From contig CBFHTK010000008.1 of NCBI GenBank assembly GCA_965658745.1, forward strand, positions 84,865-148,864: a DNA stretch of 64,000 bases, read 5' to 3'. The position numbers and the translations under genes were made by a program. Source of the stretch: JAHDFB01 sp965658745. GTDB taxonomy: Bacteria; Bacteroidota; Bacteroidia; Chitinophagales; Saprospiraceae. This document shows positions 55,806 through 64,000 of this stretch, piece after piece; position 1 is the first letter of the stretch; every line of letters begins with the position of its first letter. Under the pieces are notes generated by a model. It saw nothing but the letters and a program-made list of their open reading frames with translations, had not been told where the DNA came from and ran no database searches.

Positions 55806-56357
55806 TCACTCAAGAAACTCTACTTGCTTTAGTTGTTCTCGAATTTTCTGCGATGCATGATAATACGATGCCTTTAGTCCTCCTTCTGAAGTGCCTACTA
55901 TTTCTGAAATATCTTTGTAGGTTAATTCATCAAAGTATTTCAATTGAAAAACGAGGCGCTGCTTTTCAGGTAAAGTAGCAATAGCAGCAAGTAAACTTTT
56001 TGTTATCACATCCCCATTGAATCCCACATCGCTTTCCAATCTATTCAGATAGTCTTCTTGACTTTCCAAACCCTCTTGCTTAGAACTTCGACGATTCTTC
56101 TTTAAGTGAGTCATACTCTCATTAGTTGCTATTCGATACATCCAAGTATATAATTTTGATTCACTCTTAAACGAAGCAATATTCTTATACACTTTCATAA
56201 ATGTATTCTGCAAAACATCATCTGTATCCTCATGGCTGACTACTAAGCGTCGAATATGCCAATACAAGCGTTCTTGATACTTGGACATAAGTACCCTGAA
56301 AGCAGTATTCGTTTGCTGTTTCTTTTGCAAACACTCTATGATTTGTTCGTCCGTCAT
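55806..56357 (-). CDS. RNA polymerase sigma factor, ECF (sigma-70 region 2/4)
   Basis: 183 residues. Region 2 includes DTDDVLQNTFMKVYKNIASF and LYTWMYRIATNESMTHLKK; region 4 includes LPEKQRLVFQLKYFDELTYKDISEIVGTSEGGLKASYY. The first gene of a three-gene cluster with an anti-sigma-like protein and a periplasmic Spy/CpxP-like protein, suggesting control of envelope functions. Target promoters cannot be seen from the window. Confidence 0.93.
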   Translation of the reverse strand: MTDEQIIECLQKKQQTNTAFRVLMSKYQERLYWHIRRLVVSHEDTDDVLQNTFMKVYKNIASFKSESKLYTWMYRIATNESMTHLKKNRRSSKQEGLESQEDYLNRLESDVGFNGDVITKSLLAAIATLPEKQRLVFQLKYFDELTYKDISEIVGTSEGGLKASYYHASQKIREQLKQVEFLE

Positions 56358-56530
56358 GCAATCTATTCAATCAATCAGTACTATGACTACTATCTTAATG
56401 AATGGTTTAATTCAATTTACAATACTTATAGTTTTTTTCAATCTTAAATCTTTAGTGTTGATCATCTATACAAATGTCAAACCTACCTTGTCATGAATTT
56501 ATTTTAAACTTGTAGCACAAAACATACGCT

Positions 56531-57091
56531 ATGATATCTAAATTGGCAGGTTTTATTCTTAAAATATGGGGGTTCAAGATTACAGGCAATTATCCCTATC
56601 ATGCCAAAAAGAAGGTATTTATCGTCATACCTCATACTTCAAATTGGGATTTTCCGCTAGGAATACTAGTGAGGACCAAACTCAAAGCAACAATTAATTT
56701 CTTAGCTAAAGACTCCCTTTTTAAGCCTCCATTTGGATTCATATTCAAGTGGCTAGGAGGTGTCCCAGTTGACAGATCAAAATCAAATAATTTTGTCGAT
56801 TCCACAGTTCAACTTTTTAAAGAACGAGACGCTCTCACGATTCAAATAGCTCCCGAAGGTACTCGTAAAAAAGTAGACAAGCTCAAAACTGGATTCTATT
56901 ACATATGTCTAAAAGCAGAAGTCCCTTTATTCTTCGTGAAATTTGATTGGGGAACTAAAGTTGTGCACTTTTCCGATGAAATCACATTAAGTGGAAATAA
57001 AGAGAAGGATCTTAAAATGATTGATGATTACTTCCGCACGACAAAAGGAAAGATACCTGAGTACAGCTATCTATATAAAGAAGGTGTCTAG
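56531..57091 (+). CDS. 1-acyl-sn-glycerol-3-phosphate acyltransferase-like protein
   Basis: 186 residues. The acyltransferase box HTSNWD (H-x4-D) and the phosphate-binding PEGTRKK box (APEGTRKKVDKLKTGFYY) are present, with a VPVDRS motif (GGVPVDRSKSNN) between. The acyltransferase probably acts on lysophosphatidate or a related lipid; the short length suggests a compact member. It is divergent from the sigma factor gene and monocistronic. Confidence 0.88.
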   Translation: MISKLAGFILKIWGFKITGNYPYHAKKKVFIVIPHTSNWDFPLGILVRTKLKATINFLAKDSLFKPPFGFIFKWLGGVPVDRSKSNNFVDSTVQLFKERDALTIQIAPEGTRKKVDKLKTGFYYICLKAEVPLFFVKFDWGTKVVHFSDEITLSGNKEKDLKMIDDYFRTTKGKIPEYSYLYKEGV

Positions 57092-57185
57092 TTATTGTTT
57101 GAACTAAATAATTTTACGCTTGTTTGACAATCATTCCCAAGAATGATTACGCAGGTAGTTTTCACTTAACAAGAAAAATCACTTT

Positions 57186-58004
57186 ATGAAACTAAGATTT
57201 ACAATCAGTTTATTTATCCTAGCCTCTTTCTGTTTTCTATTCATGTCCAATTCAGGAGGTAGAGCTAGTATTTTAGGAGAAGGAAATACTGGTGCTCCAG
57301 GAGATGATTCAAAAACATGTGCCTCGTGTCATGGTGGTGGTGATTTTGGAGCTGAGATAGAAATCAAAATGTTCGACATGGCAGGTTCAGAGGTATCTGA
57401 ATACCTAGGTGGTGAAACTTATACCGTCCAAGCCCGAATAACAACTACTACAACTCCCGGTGGATATGGATTACAAATGGTTGGCTTAATTGACAATGGA
57501 GACGTTGATACTGAAGGATTCTCAAACCCTTCATCTAACTCACAAATTGTAAGTGCAATGGGTCGTACCTATCTTGAACAGCAAGGTCTTTCATCTTCAG
57601 ATGTTTTTGAAAGTGATTGGACAGCTCCTGTAAATGGAAGTGGATCTGTAAGCTTTTACGCTGCTGGACATGCCAGTAATGCGAACGGTAGTACGAATGG
57701 TGACGACTCAACTCAGGGTTCTATCACTTTTCAAGAAACTACGGTCTCAAATACTTTAGATGAGCAATTACAATTGACTGTGTATCCTAATCCTGTTGAT
57801 AATTTCACAACAATAAAGTGGGGAAATGATAAAGCAGTAAACATTTCAGTCAGTGATATTACTGGTAAAGTAGTAATGAACACTGAAGCACTAGGAACAC
57901 AAACTGAGCTCAACTTGAGCTCTCTAAACACGGGAATTTATTTTCTTTCGATTATTGATAATAGTAATAATAGAAAAACAGTACAAAAAATTACTAAGCG
58001 GTAA
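57186..58004 (+). CDS. secreted protein with CxxCH motif and T9SS sorting domain (choice-of-anchor V-like)
   Basis: 272 residues. Signal peptide about 1-22; then GAPGDDSKTCASCHGGGDFG, where CASCH fits a covalent c-type heme site, next a beta-sandwich (about 65-190) and a T9SS type A domain (LTVYPNPVDNFTTIKWG to KITKR). The pattern matches Bacteroidota proteins annotated with a choice-of-anchor V domain. Whether heme is attached is not known; the motif recurs in the family, which speaks for function. A strong terminator follows. Confidence 0.85.
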   Translation: MKLRFTISLFILASFCFLFMSNSGGRASILGEGNTGAPGDDSKTCASCHGGGDFGAEIEIKMFDMAGSEVSEYLGGETYTVQARITTTTTPGGYGLQMVGLIDNGDVDTEGFSNPSSNSQIVSAMGRTYLEQQGLSSSDVFESDWTAPVNGSGSVSFYAAGHASNANGSTNGDDSTQGSITFQETTVSNTLDEQLQLTVYPNPVDNFTTIKWGNDKAVNISVSDITGKVVMNTEALGTQTELNLSSLNTGIYFLSIIDNSNNRKTVQKITKR

Positions 58005-58030
58005 TTTTAGAATTGAAAAAATATATGTCG

Positions 58031-58063
58031 GGGATTGTCATTTAAAATGGCAGTCCCTTTTTT
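58031..58063 (+). terminator. intrinsic terminator
   Basis: GGGATTGTCAT (58031-58041) pairs with ATGGCAGTCCC (58047-58057) with two G-T pairs and a 5-base loop, then T6. It ends the CxxCH gene and is placed at the 3' end of the trpA remnant. Confidence 0.85.
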
Positions 58064-58283
58064 ATTTATATTTTAATCCAGAGACAAATCTGTTTATTGG
58101 CTCTGCGGAAGTACCGATTGCACTCAAATGCTTTACAAAAGCTGAGCCGAGGATTACTCCGCCAACAATCGAATTCACAACGGAAAAGTCTTTGCTAGAC
58201 TTTATACCAAATCCAGCCATAACTGGATTTTTCAGCTTGTATGCGATCAAACGTTCTAAGTACTTCCTCGTTTTATAAATTTC
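58062..58283 (-). pseudogene. trpA: trpA 3' remnant (tryptophan synthase alpha chain)
   Basis: The frame reads KTRKYLERLIAYKLKNPVMA, then GFGIKSSKDFSVVNSIVGGV and ILGSAFVKHL, ending at a stop after LKYK. The GFGI and V-x-x-GSA phosphate-binding elements of TrpA and a natural-looking C-terminus are present; about 200 residues of the N-terminal part are missing. There is no plausible start codon for a working protein. No other trp gene is in the window. Confidence 0.8.
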
Positions 58284-58452
58284 AAGCCGACATCATAAAT
58301 ATCAAAGATGATAGAATTCACATTGTCAATTTCGGGGCAACTTGGTGCACACCTTGTGATGCAGAGTTGCATTAGCTTGAACAACTAAATAGTAGACAAG
58401 GTCCAAAAACACATCAACTCGTCTTGGTAACTATTGATTGGGGGAAAATCTA
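58271..58452 (+). pseudogene. thioredoxin-like (TlpA-type) gene remnant
   Basis: The frame encodes KFQADIINIKDDRIHIVNFG followed by ATWCTPCDAELH with the CxxC active site, then an in-frame TAG (58373-58375), then LEQLNSRQGPKTHQLVLVTI and DWGKI before another stop. The VNFGATWCTPC pattern is typical of periplasmic TlpA-like thiol-disulfide reductases. It has no start, two stops and no C-terminal half, so it is decayed. Confidence 0.7.
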
Positions 58453-58660
58453 GAAAGAAAGGGGAAGCATTTTGTAAGGAGAAAGGGGCTTAAATTGAAT
58501 TTTTCTAATCAATCAATGTGGTCATCAATCTAGGTCATTCTTACAATCCCTTATCCTAATCGCAATTTATCTCGCATGACAAAGATCTAATGAATAGTTC
58601 TAGTTTAATTTGATTTCAAAATACATTGTGTTAAGTTTACACGAAGTAAATTCTCTACCT

Positions 58661-60358
58661 ATGAAAAAAACATACCTAATCCTATTGAGTTTATTCACTT
58701 TGACGGTCACCGCATGCAATCAAGCATCAACCAGCCCTTCAATTTCATCAGATTCTGTCAACACTCAATTACCGACCTATTTTACTTGGAACAATGCTAC
58801 TGTCTACTTCCTTTTGACGGATCGTTTTAACAATGGTGATCCAAATAATGACTTTGTCCATCCAACGTCAGAATCGCCTGCAGCATTGCGCGGTTTTCTA
58901 GGTGGGGATATCAAAGGTGTTACACAAAAAATCAATGAAGGCTACTTTGATAGCTTGGGAGTCAATGCAATATGGACTACACCTGTGTATCAAAATATCG
59001 ACGGTTCCGTCGACGAAGGAACCGGAACTTCCTATGCATATCACGGCTATTGGCCAAAAGATTGGACGAACCTTGATTCAAGAATAGCTTCTGATGGAGA
59101 CTACGCTGAATTTGTTGAGACCGCTCATCAACATGGCATTCGTGTAATTATGGACGTCATCGTAAATCATACAGGACCAGTGACCCCCCTAGATGAAAAA
59201 TGGCCAGATTCATGGGTTCGTACACAGCCAAAATGCAAATATGACAATGCACCTAATACCATTACATGTACCCTTGTTGAAAATCTTCCTGATGTAAAAA
59301 CTGAGTCAACTGAAGATGTAGAACTCCCTGAATTTCTAATAGAAAAGTGGAAAAAAGAAGGTCGCTACGAAAAAGAGGTTGAAGAACTTGATGCCTTTTT
59401 TACTGAAACGAATTATCCAAGACGGCCGTATTACTATATTATCAAATGGCTCGTTGACTACATCAAGGAATATGGAATTGATGGTTTCAGAGTCGATACT
59501 GCAAAGCATACCGAGGAAGTTGTATGGAAAGATCTTAGAAGAGAAGCGGACAAAGCCTTTGCAGAGTGGAAATCCAAAAATCCCGATAAAGTACTTGATG
59601 ACAATGAATTCTATATGGTCGGTGAAGTTTATAATTACTCTTTGTCTAGTGGTAGACTTTTTGACTACGGTGACAAGAAGGTTGATTTTTACGACCAGAG
59701 TTTTGATGCCTTGGTAAACTTCGACTTTAAATCGGATGCTAATAAAAATTACCAAACGATTTTCTCAAAATATCAATCATTGCTTCAACATACATACAAA
59801 GATAAATCGACCCTCAACTATATCAGTTCACACGATGATAGTTCTCCTTTTGATAGGACCAGAGCAAATCCACTAGATGCAGGTACCAAATTACTCTTAG
59901 CACAAGGAGGAGCGCAGATTTACTATGGTGATGAAACTGCGCGTGCATTAATTGCGCAAGCAAACGGCGATGCTCAATTACGAACGTATATGAATTGGGA
60001 TGATCTTTCCGACAACAAAGAAATTGGAGGCGAGAAAACAAAAGAAATACTAGAACATTGGCGCAAACTAGGCACGTTTCGTCAGAATCATCCAAGCGTT
60101 GGAGCTGGTGTCCAATACAATATCAACACAGCCCCTTATATTTTTGCACGAAGATATGTTAACGCAAATTATATCGATGGTGTTATTATTGGGCTTGATC
60201 AACCAATAGGGTCGAAGAAAATTCCAGTGGACTTCATGTTTAAAGATGGAGAAACAGTTCGAGACCACTATTCAGGTTCAACAGCTGTTGTTAAAGACGG
60301 ATTCGCTCTGATCAATTCTCTTGATAAAATTGTTCTGTTGGAAGCTATAATACATTAA
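58661..60358 (+). CDS. alpha-amylase family (GH13) lipoprotein
   Basis: 565 residues. The ATG at 58661 starts a lipoprotein signal (MKKTYLILLSLFTLTVTAC) with Cys at residue 19; an upstream TTG at 58610 is not needed. GH13 regions: MDVIVNHTG, GFRVDTAKHTE (nucleophile Asp), VGEVYN (acid/base Glu) and YISSHDDSSPF (transition-state Asp). The opening YFLLTDRFNNGDPNND is typical of maltodextrin-active GH13. It probably hydrolyses alpha-1,4-glucans at the cell surface or in the periplasm. No SusC/D genes adjoin it. The DUF4920 gene follows 21 bp downstream. Confidence 0.9.
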   Translation: MKKTYLILLSLFTLTVTACNQASTSPSISSDSVNTQLPTYFTWNNATVYFLLTDRFNNGDPNNDFVHPTSESPAALRGFLGGDIKGVTQKINEGYFDSLGVNAIWTTPVYQNIDGSVDEGTGTSYAYHGYWPKDWTNLDSRIASDGDYAEFVETAHQHGIRVIMDVIVNHTGPVTPLDEKWPDSWVRTQPKCKYDNAPNTITCTLVENLPDVKTESTEDVELPEFLIEKWKKEGRYEKEVEELDAFFTETNYPRRPYYYIIKWLVDYIKEYGIDGFRVDTAKHTEEVVWKDLRREADKAFAEWKSKNPDKVLDDNEFYMVGEVYNYSLSSGRLFDYGDKKVDFYDQSFDALVNFDFKSDANKNYQTIFSKYQSLLQHTYKDKSTLNYISSHDDSSPFDRTRANPLDAGTKLLLAQGGAQIYYGDETARALIAQANGDAQLRTYMNWDDLSDNKEIGGEKTKEILEHWRKLGTFRQNHPSVGAGVQYNINTAPYIFARRYVNANYIDGVIIGLDQPIGSKKIPVDFMFKDGETVRDHYSGSTAVVKDGFALINSLDKIVLLEAIIH

Positions 60359-60379
60359 CTTTGAAAGAAAAATTAATTT

Positions 60380-60919
60380 ATGAAACAATCTTCATTTATC
60401 CTAGCTCTGTTTATGCTTTTTGCTTTTTCTTCCAGTGAATTGTCTGCGCAAAAATTAAAGAATAGCAAAACAGAAAGAATCTCAAAAACTTCGAAGAAAA
60501 CTGTTGGAGACGCCCTGCCAGGAGAATATTTTGGTGAAAAATTCAAAATTTCAAGCCCTACAGCCGTAGAAAATGTTATTAAAAGACTCGGTGCTCAGGA
60601 TACAATGGAAGTCCAAGTAATTGGCGTTGTTCAAAAAGTATGTAAATCGAAAGGCTGCTGGACCAACGTAGGTTCACGAATGGATTCAGAGCAAAATCTA
60701 TTTGTAAAATTTAAGGACTATGGATTCTTTCTACCCCTAGACTGCGATGGAAAGAACATCGTACTAAACGGAAAGGCTTACATCGAAGTAACAGCCGTAG
60801 AAGAATTAAGACATTATGCAGAAGATGAAGGAAAATCTGCTGAAGAAGTTGCAAAGATTACAGAACCAGCCATGGAATATAAGTTTATGGCTACTGGTGC
60901 TTTCTTGAAAAGCAAATAG
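60380..60919 (+). CDS. exported DUF4920-like protein
   Basis: 179 residues. Signal peptide 1-23 (MKQSSFILALFMLFAFSSSELSA). The core has VQVIGVVQKVCKSKGCWTNVG and FVKFKDYGFFLPLDCDGK, matching DUF4920 proteins, which carry a C-x4-C pair and are thought to bind a metal or have a redox role. It lies 21 bp after the amylase gene and is followed by a strong terminator, so the two form an operon. Confidence 0.82.
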   Translation: MKQSSFILALFMLFAFSSSELSAQKLKNSKTERISKTSKKTVGDALPGEYFGEKFKISSPTAVENVIKRLGAQDTMEVQVIGVVQKVCKSKGCWTNVGSRMDSEQNLFVKFKDYGFFLPLDCDGKNIVLNGKAYIEVTAVEELRHYAEDEGKSAEEVAKITEPAMEYKFMATGAFLKSK

Positions 60920-60954
60920 CACAAAGTTTATTGAGCTCTTAGCTTAAGATTCAA

Positions 60955-60990
60955 AGCAGTTTACCTTTAAACGGTAAGCTGCTTTTTTTA
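60955..60990 (+). terminator. intrinsic terminator
   Basis: AGCAGTTTACC (60955-60965) pairs with GGTAAGCTGCT (60973-60983) with one mismatch and a 7-base loop, followed by a run of T. It ends the amylase-DUF4920 operon. Confidence 0.88.
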
Positions 60991-61197
60991 TTTGTAGCTA
61001 CAAGCAATGATTATTAATGAGAGAACTTTCATCGCTATAATTCACAATTTTGAGTTTCTAAAAACAGTAATCATGTCTAAGGCTTCTATCATAGTATGAA
61101 TAGGAATGGAATTCTTGCGATTAAAAAATGAAGAAGAAACGCATGGATCTATTAAATGATAAAACAACAGTGGAACTCTACTAAGACTTTTTTTTGT

Positions 61198-62721
61198 TTA
61201 CTCTACTTGTTCATAGATCAGGTAGCTATCACCTTCATATACCAGCTTCCATAAACTAGACAAAGCTAATTCTCGTTCCTCTGATAATTGATCTTCGTTT
61301 ACTATTACATATTTCACTTCAGGAATCTTAGACAAAACCTCTGCCGAAAAATAAGCATTTTTCACCATCATAAAGATATCGTCTTCTGGTTTTCGATCGG
61401 TAATCTCGATGCTATAAACTGAAGTAAATCTGTTCGCCCATTCATAGATCGCTGACTGATGATGAAGCATTGCTTTAAAATCAAAATAGCTACTTCTCCA
61501 AGTACGTGCTTTAAAATCAACTAGTTCAGGTGGAACTAAAAATAAATCATCCGTATCCGAATTAATTGATATCCAAGCATACAGATCAGTAGGTGGAGCT
61601 TTATCCCAACTTGGGTTGAAACGTAAAAGGGCAATCACCAAAGCTCCCAAAAATAAAATAAGGGTTAACACTCTTATGTAGCGTTTCTCAATCAACTTCT
61701 GACATAGCCCAAGAAATCCCATTATTCCAAAAAACTTCAACCAAATATTAACCTTCATCCATTGTGAGGAAAGTACTAATTCTACTTCGGCAGAAAGTCC
61801 AACAACATAAAAAATCATTCCTAGAATCGAAACGTAAAAAAAAACTTGAAGTAGAGACTTCTTTACATAATAGTAATACATCGAAATGACATATAAACCA
61901 CCCAGCAATATCATCGACTTTAATGGAAAAAATGCCGGAAAAAAATGATGCGCTATCCGAAATCGAACAATATCGAAGAATGGAATCTCACCCAATTCCT
62001 TTGGGCCCTGAGCCCCCAACAATAAAACAATCCATATTCCTGCAGTAAGAAGATATGGTATAATAAACTTTAAAACATTAATAAACTTCTTCTCAGTTTT
62101 ACTGAATGCTACTTTCCATACAAACATTGCTGAAGCGATCACAAAAAGCTGAAAACCAACTAGCGGATGAAGAAAACTCGCCATTGCCAATAATACTGAG
62201 GCTTGTAAATATCGTTCTTTCAAGAAATAGAATAATGCCCAAACAGCAACCGCTTTGCCTGCCAAGCTAGGTACATACATATTATAGTACAACTCGTTAC
62301 TACCGATGTTGATATTATAGAGACTGAACAAGCAGATAAAAACAGCTAATACTGCCATTTCAATATTACGTAAGATATGATCGCTCACTCTCAGCATACC
62401 TGCTAATAAAGTAAGACTGAATATACCGTGGAATACCCAACTTGCCAACTTGATTTGCTCTGCAAAAAAATGTAAGCTCCAAGCTATGATCCAGCGCTCA
62501 TTAGGGAAAATATTGCGCAGATGTGAAAGATGAAAGTCAGAAGCGAATAGTCTTTGATCCGCCATCCAAAGAGCATACGGAACTGTCTCTATAGTATCCC
62601 TGCCAAAGGCAATAAATCCATGGTAAAGTACAAGGAGTACATACAAACAAACTGCAAGACTCAACAGTACGAAAGAATTATCCGTTCGCAAGTTAGCATT
62701 ACTTTGAATGGACCTCTCCAT
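61198..62721 (-). CDS. polytopic membrane protein, unknown function
   Basis: 507 residues with about ten membrane helices in the first 390 residues and a soluble C-terminal domain of about 120 residues. Conserved-looking features are WMADQRLFASDFHLSHLRN near the first periplasmic loop, GSNELYYNMYVPSLAGKAVA and FLHPLVGFQLF. The topology resembles GT-C-like glycosyltransferases or DUF6798 proteins, but I cannot assign a family with confidence. It is divergent from the PDZ gene. Confidence 0.7.
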   Translation of the reverse strand: MERSIQSNANLRTDNSFVLLSLAVCLYVLLVLYHGFIAFGRDTIETVPYALWMADQRLFASDFHLSHLRNIFPNERWIIAWSLHFFAEQIKLASWVFHGIFSLTLLAGMLRVSDHILRNIEMAVLAVFICLFSLYNINIGSNELYYNMYVPSLAGKAVAVWALFYFLKERYLQASVLLAMASFLHPLVGFQLFVIASAMFVWKVAFSKTEKKFINVLKFIIPYLLTAGIWIVLLLGAQGPKELGEIPFFDIVRFRIAHHFFPAFFPLKSMILLGGLYVISMYYYYVKKSLLQVFFYVSILGMIFYVVGLSAEVELVLSSQWMKVNIWLKFFGIMGFLGLCQKLIEKRYIRVLTLILFLGALVIALLRFNPSWDKAPPTDLYAWISINSDTDDLFLVPPELVDFKARTWRSSYFDFKAMLHHQSAIYEWANRFTSVYSIEITDRKPEDDIFMMVKNAYFSAEVLSKIPEVKYVIVNEDQLSEERELALSSLWKLVYEGDSYLIYEQVE

Positions 62722-62803
62722 AAATTTAATGTTGTGTTAATTTGATGGCATGAAGATAATAGCTTGGCGTGATAATGTATCTTTAATGAAATAATAAATC
62801 GAT

Positions 62804-63481
62804 ATGAAATATTTTTTTCTTGCATTTAGCATCTTGACGCTCTCATCTTTGAGCGCGCAAAAACAGAATAACGTTAAGAATTCCACTTCAAAAACTATTG
62901 AGAAAGTAGTGACAATCATCGAAGAAGGAGATCATGAAAAGACCATTGAAAAACGACTGATTGTCCTAACCTCGAAAGACCATGAAGAAATTGACTCAGA
63001 AGTAGATTCACTCATTCAAAGTCTAAATCTTGAAGACAACGAACCAGAGAATATTGATGTTAAAGTAATGTTAGCCGAAGATGGTACCAAGACTATTACG
63101 ATTGAGGCTCTCTCTGAAAATATTGACAATCCTGAGATAAAAGTCCATATAGATAAGGGTATCAGCCACGCAGAAAAAGGCTTTAAAGTGGAAATCGATG
63201 AAAATAGAGTGGATGTTGAGCCCCTTCCGAAATCAAAAGTATCTCTAGGTGTGGAAATCGATGAAAACAGAAAAGTAATTCAAGTAATAAATGGAAAAGC
63301 TGCAGAGAAAGCAGGATTACAAGCTGATGATATCATTGTAAAAGTAGATCAGCAGAAAATCTATAGTATTCATGGTCTACTTGAACATCTAGGTTCTTAT
63401 GAAGCTGGAGATAAAGTGAAAATAAGTTATGAAAGAGCAGGACAATTAAAAACTGCAAAGCTACACTTAGATCCAAAATGA
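62804..63481 (+). CDS. exported PDZ-domain protein
   Basis: 225 residues. Signal peptide 1-18 (MKYFFLAFSILTLSSLSA), an acidic low-complexity region (about 25-140), then one PDZ domain (about 145-222): VSLGVEIDENRKVIQVINGK, AEKAGLQADDIIVKVDQ, and YEAGDKVKISYERAG. No protease domain is present, so it is probably a peptide-binding adaptor in the periplasm. Its stop overlaps the YjbQ gene start by four bases (63478-63481). Confidence 0.85.
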   Translation: MKYFFLAFSILTLSSLSAQKQNNVKNSTSKTIEKVVTIIEEGDHEKTIEKRLIVLTSKDHEEIDSEVDSLIQSLNLEDNEPENIDVKVMLAEDGTKTITIEALSENIDNPEIKVHIDKGISHAEKGFKVEIDENRVDVEPLPKSKVSLGVEIDENRKVIQVINGKAAEKAGLQADDIIVKVDQQKIYSIHGLLEHLGSYEAGDKVKISYERAGQLKTAKLHLDPK

Positions 63482-63888
63482 TCAGGCAAGTTGAATTTAA
63501 ACTGTCCCCCAAAAGTAGGGGTTTTCATCTTATTACATCAGATATTTTACAGTACTTACCTGAATTACCTGAATCTGGTCTACTTCATATTTTCTGTAAA
63601 CACACATCAGCAGGTATTTGTATTAATGAAAATGCAGATCCAGATGTGCTTCACGACTATGCATACGTATTTGATCGTTTAGTACCTGAAAATATGAGTG
63701 GTCTAAAACATACACTAGAAGGCCCCGATGACATGCCTGCACACATTAAAACAAGTCTATCTGGTAGCGACCTAACGATTCCAATAACAAATTACAAACT
63801 TAATCTAGGCACTTGGCAAGGTATCTATCTTTGTGAATTCAGGAATCAAGGTGGATCTCGAAAGATTGTGGCGACGATCTGGAGCTAG
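63478..63888 (+). CDS. yjbQ: YjbQ family protein (secondary thiamine-phosphate synthase-like)
   Basis: 136 residues, normal length for the UPF0047/YjbQ family. Motifs: LLHIFCKHTSAGICINENADPDV, HIKTSLSGSDLTIPI and WQGIYLCEFRNQG. Members can show weak thiamine-phosphate synthase activity, but the physiological role is unsettled. It is translationally coupled to the PDZ gene by an ATGA overlap; a functional connection between the two is not known. Confidence 0.92.
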   Translation: MIRQVEFKLSPKSRGFHLITSDILQYLPELPESGLLHIFCKHTSAGICINENADPDVLHDYAYVFDRLVPENMSGLKHTLEGPDDMPAHIKTSLSGSDLTIPITNYKLNLGTWQGIYLCEFRNQGGSRKIVATIWS

Positions 63889-63895
63889 ATAAATT

Positions 63896-64000
63896 CTATC
63901 TTAATACTGTCAAATCTCCCATTTCTGTGCGGCTTATGGTTTCATCTCCGTCAATGAACTCTACCTCATAAATATATACATAAACACCACCTTGAACGTT
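63896..64000 (-). CDS. C-terminal end of a T9SS cargo protein (rest outside window)
   Basis: The last 34 codons and stop of a minus-strand gene that enters from the right edge. The sequence NVQGGVYVYIYEVEFIDGDE ... EMGDLTVLR has the GVYVY and GDLTV-L-R elements of gliding-type (type B) T9SS C-terminal domains. Nothing can be said of the rest of the protein. It converges on yjbQ, with 7 bp between the stops. Confidence 0.75.
   Translation of the reverse strand, partial: NVQGGVYVYIYEVEFIDGDETISRTEMGDLTVLR

Larger units (their letters stand above)
58005..58660. other. intergenic stretch of decayed genes, 656 bp
   Basis: Between the CxxCH protein gene and the alpha-amylase gene. It contains a terminator (58031-58063), a minus-strand trpA 3' remnant (58062-58283), a plus-strand thioredoxin-like remnant (58271-58452) and about 200 bp without recognisable content before the amylase start. 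Confidence 0.7.

Noticed and set aside
61074..61140. Short plus-strand sequence MSKASIIV resembling a glycosyltransferase start
   Set aside because: Only eight codons before a stop and no similarity afterwards; too short to call a remnant.
1..64000. tRNA, rRNA, CRISPR array, intact insertion sequence, prophage or integrase
   Set aside because: I looked for their typical signs (T-arm sequence, evenly spaced identical repeats, transposase or recombinase proteins) and saw none.

Overview
The window comes from a low-GC member of the Bacteroidota. The evidence is several type IX secretion (T9SS) C-terminal sorting domains, 11 SprB-type repeats, a TonB-dependent receptor with an N-terminal carboxypeptidase-regulatory-like domain, the Bacteroidota-specific GYDIA-type GHMP kinase, and promoter boxes of the TTG-N20-TAnnTTTG type instead of the E. 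coli type. I cannot fix the family; SprB-repeat cargo of this kind is common in Saprospiria, Cytophagia and Flavobacteriia. No rRNA, tRNA, intact insertion sequence, prophage, plasmid module or CRISPR array was seen.

Layout. 1-9.2 kb: 3' end of an rRNA uracil methyltransferase, a coiled-coil protein, aspartate-semialdehyde dehydrogenase, a lamin-tail secreted protein, a small operon with a degenerate endonuclease/exonuclease/phosphatase and an ElaA acetyltransferase, a GYDIA GHMP kinase and ribosomal protein S21. 9.2-21.7 kb: topoisomerase IV subunit A, a frameshifted lipoprotein, a T9SS-exported esterase, an outer-membrane barrel with its lipoprotein, a dipeptide epimerase, a phosphohexomutase and an isoaspartyl methyltransferase. 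21.8-27.1 kb: iscS-iscU-iscA, a broken membrane or effector-like gene, clpS-aat and a peroxiredoxin. 27.1-41.4 kb: an M1 aminopeptidase, RuvC, a TonB receptor, RNase Y, ZapA and PheT. 41.5-51.4 kb: RfbA, a THUMP-like methyltransferase, a TspO-like protein, a BamA/TamA-family barrel, HemW and a 1259-residue secreted M43 protease. 51.5-64 kb: ComF, NadC, PyrD, an ECF sigma factor with its two partner genes, an acyltransferase, a secreted CxxCH protein, an alpha-amylase lipoprotein, a PDZ protein, YjbQ and the 3' end of another T9SS cargo gene.

Genes that work together: iscS/iscU/iscA build Fe-S clusters that HemW and other enzymes could use. ClpS and Aat form a two-gene N-degron operon with overlapping stop and start. 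The sigma factor, a single-span anti-sigma-like protein and a Spy/CpxP-like periplasmic protein look like one envelope-stress unit. Five genes encode surface or secreted products with T9SS-like C-termini, but no T9SS machinery gene lies here.

Most of the window is ordinary core genome. The least explained parts are: (1) a four-copy intergenic motif made of two palindromes at fixed spacing, clustered around the broken genes; (2) two genes broken by single-base frameshifts, one of them twice and both times at homopolymers; (3) intergenic gene remnants, including a trpA 3' end abutting a decayed thioredoxin-like gene; (4) a phosphatase-like protein lacking its expected SDH motif; (5) a structured intergenic RNA candidate between zapA and rny.
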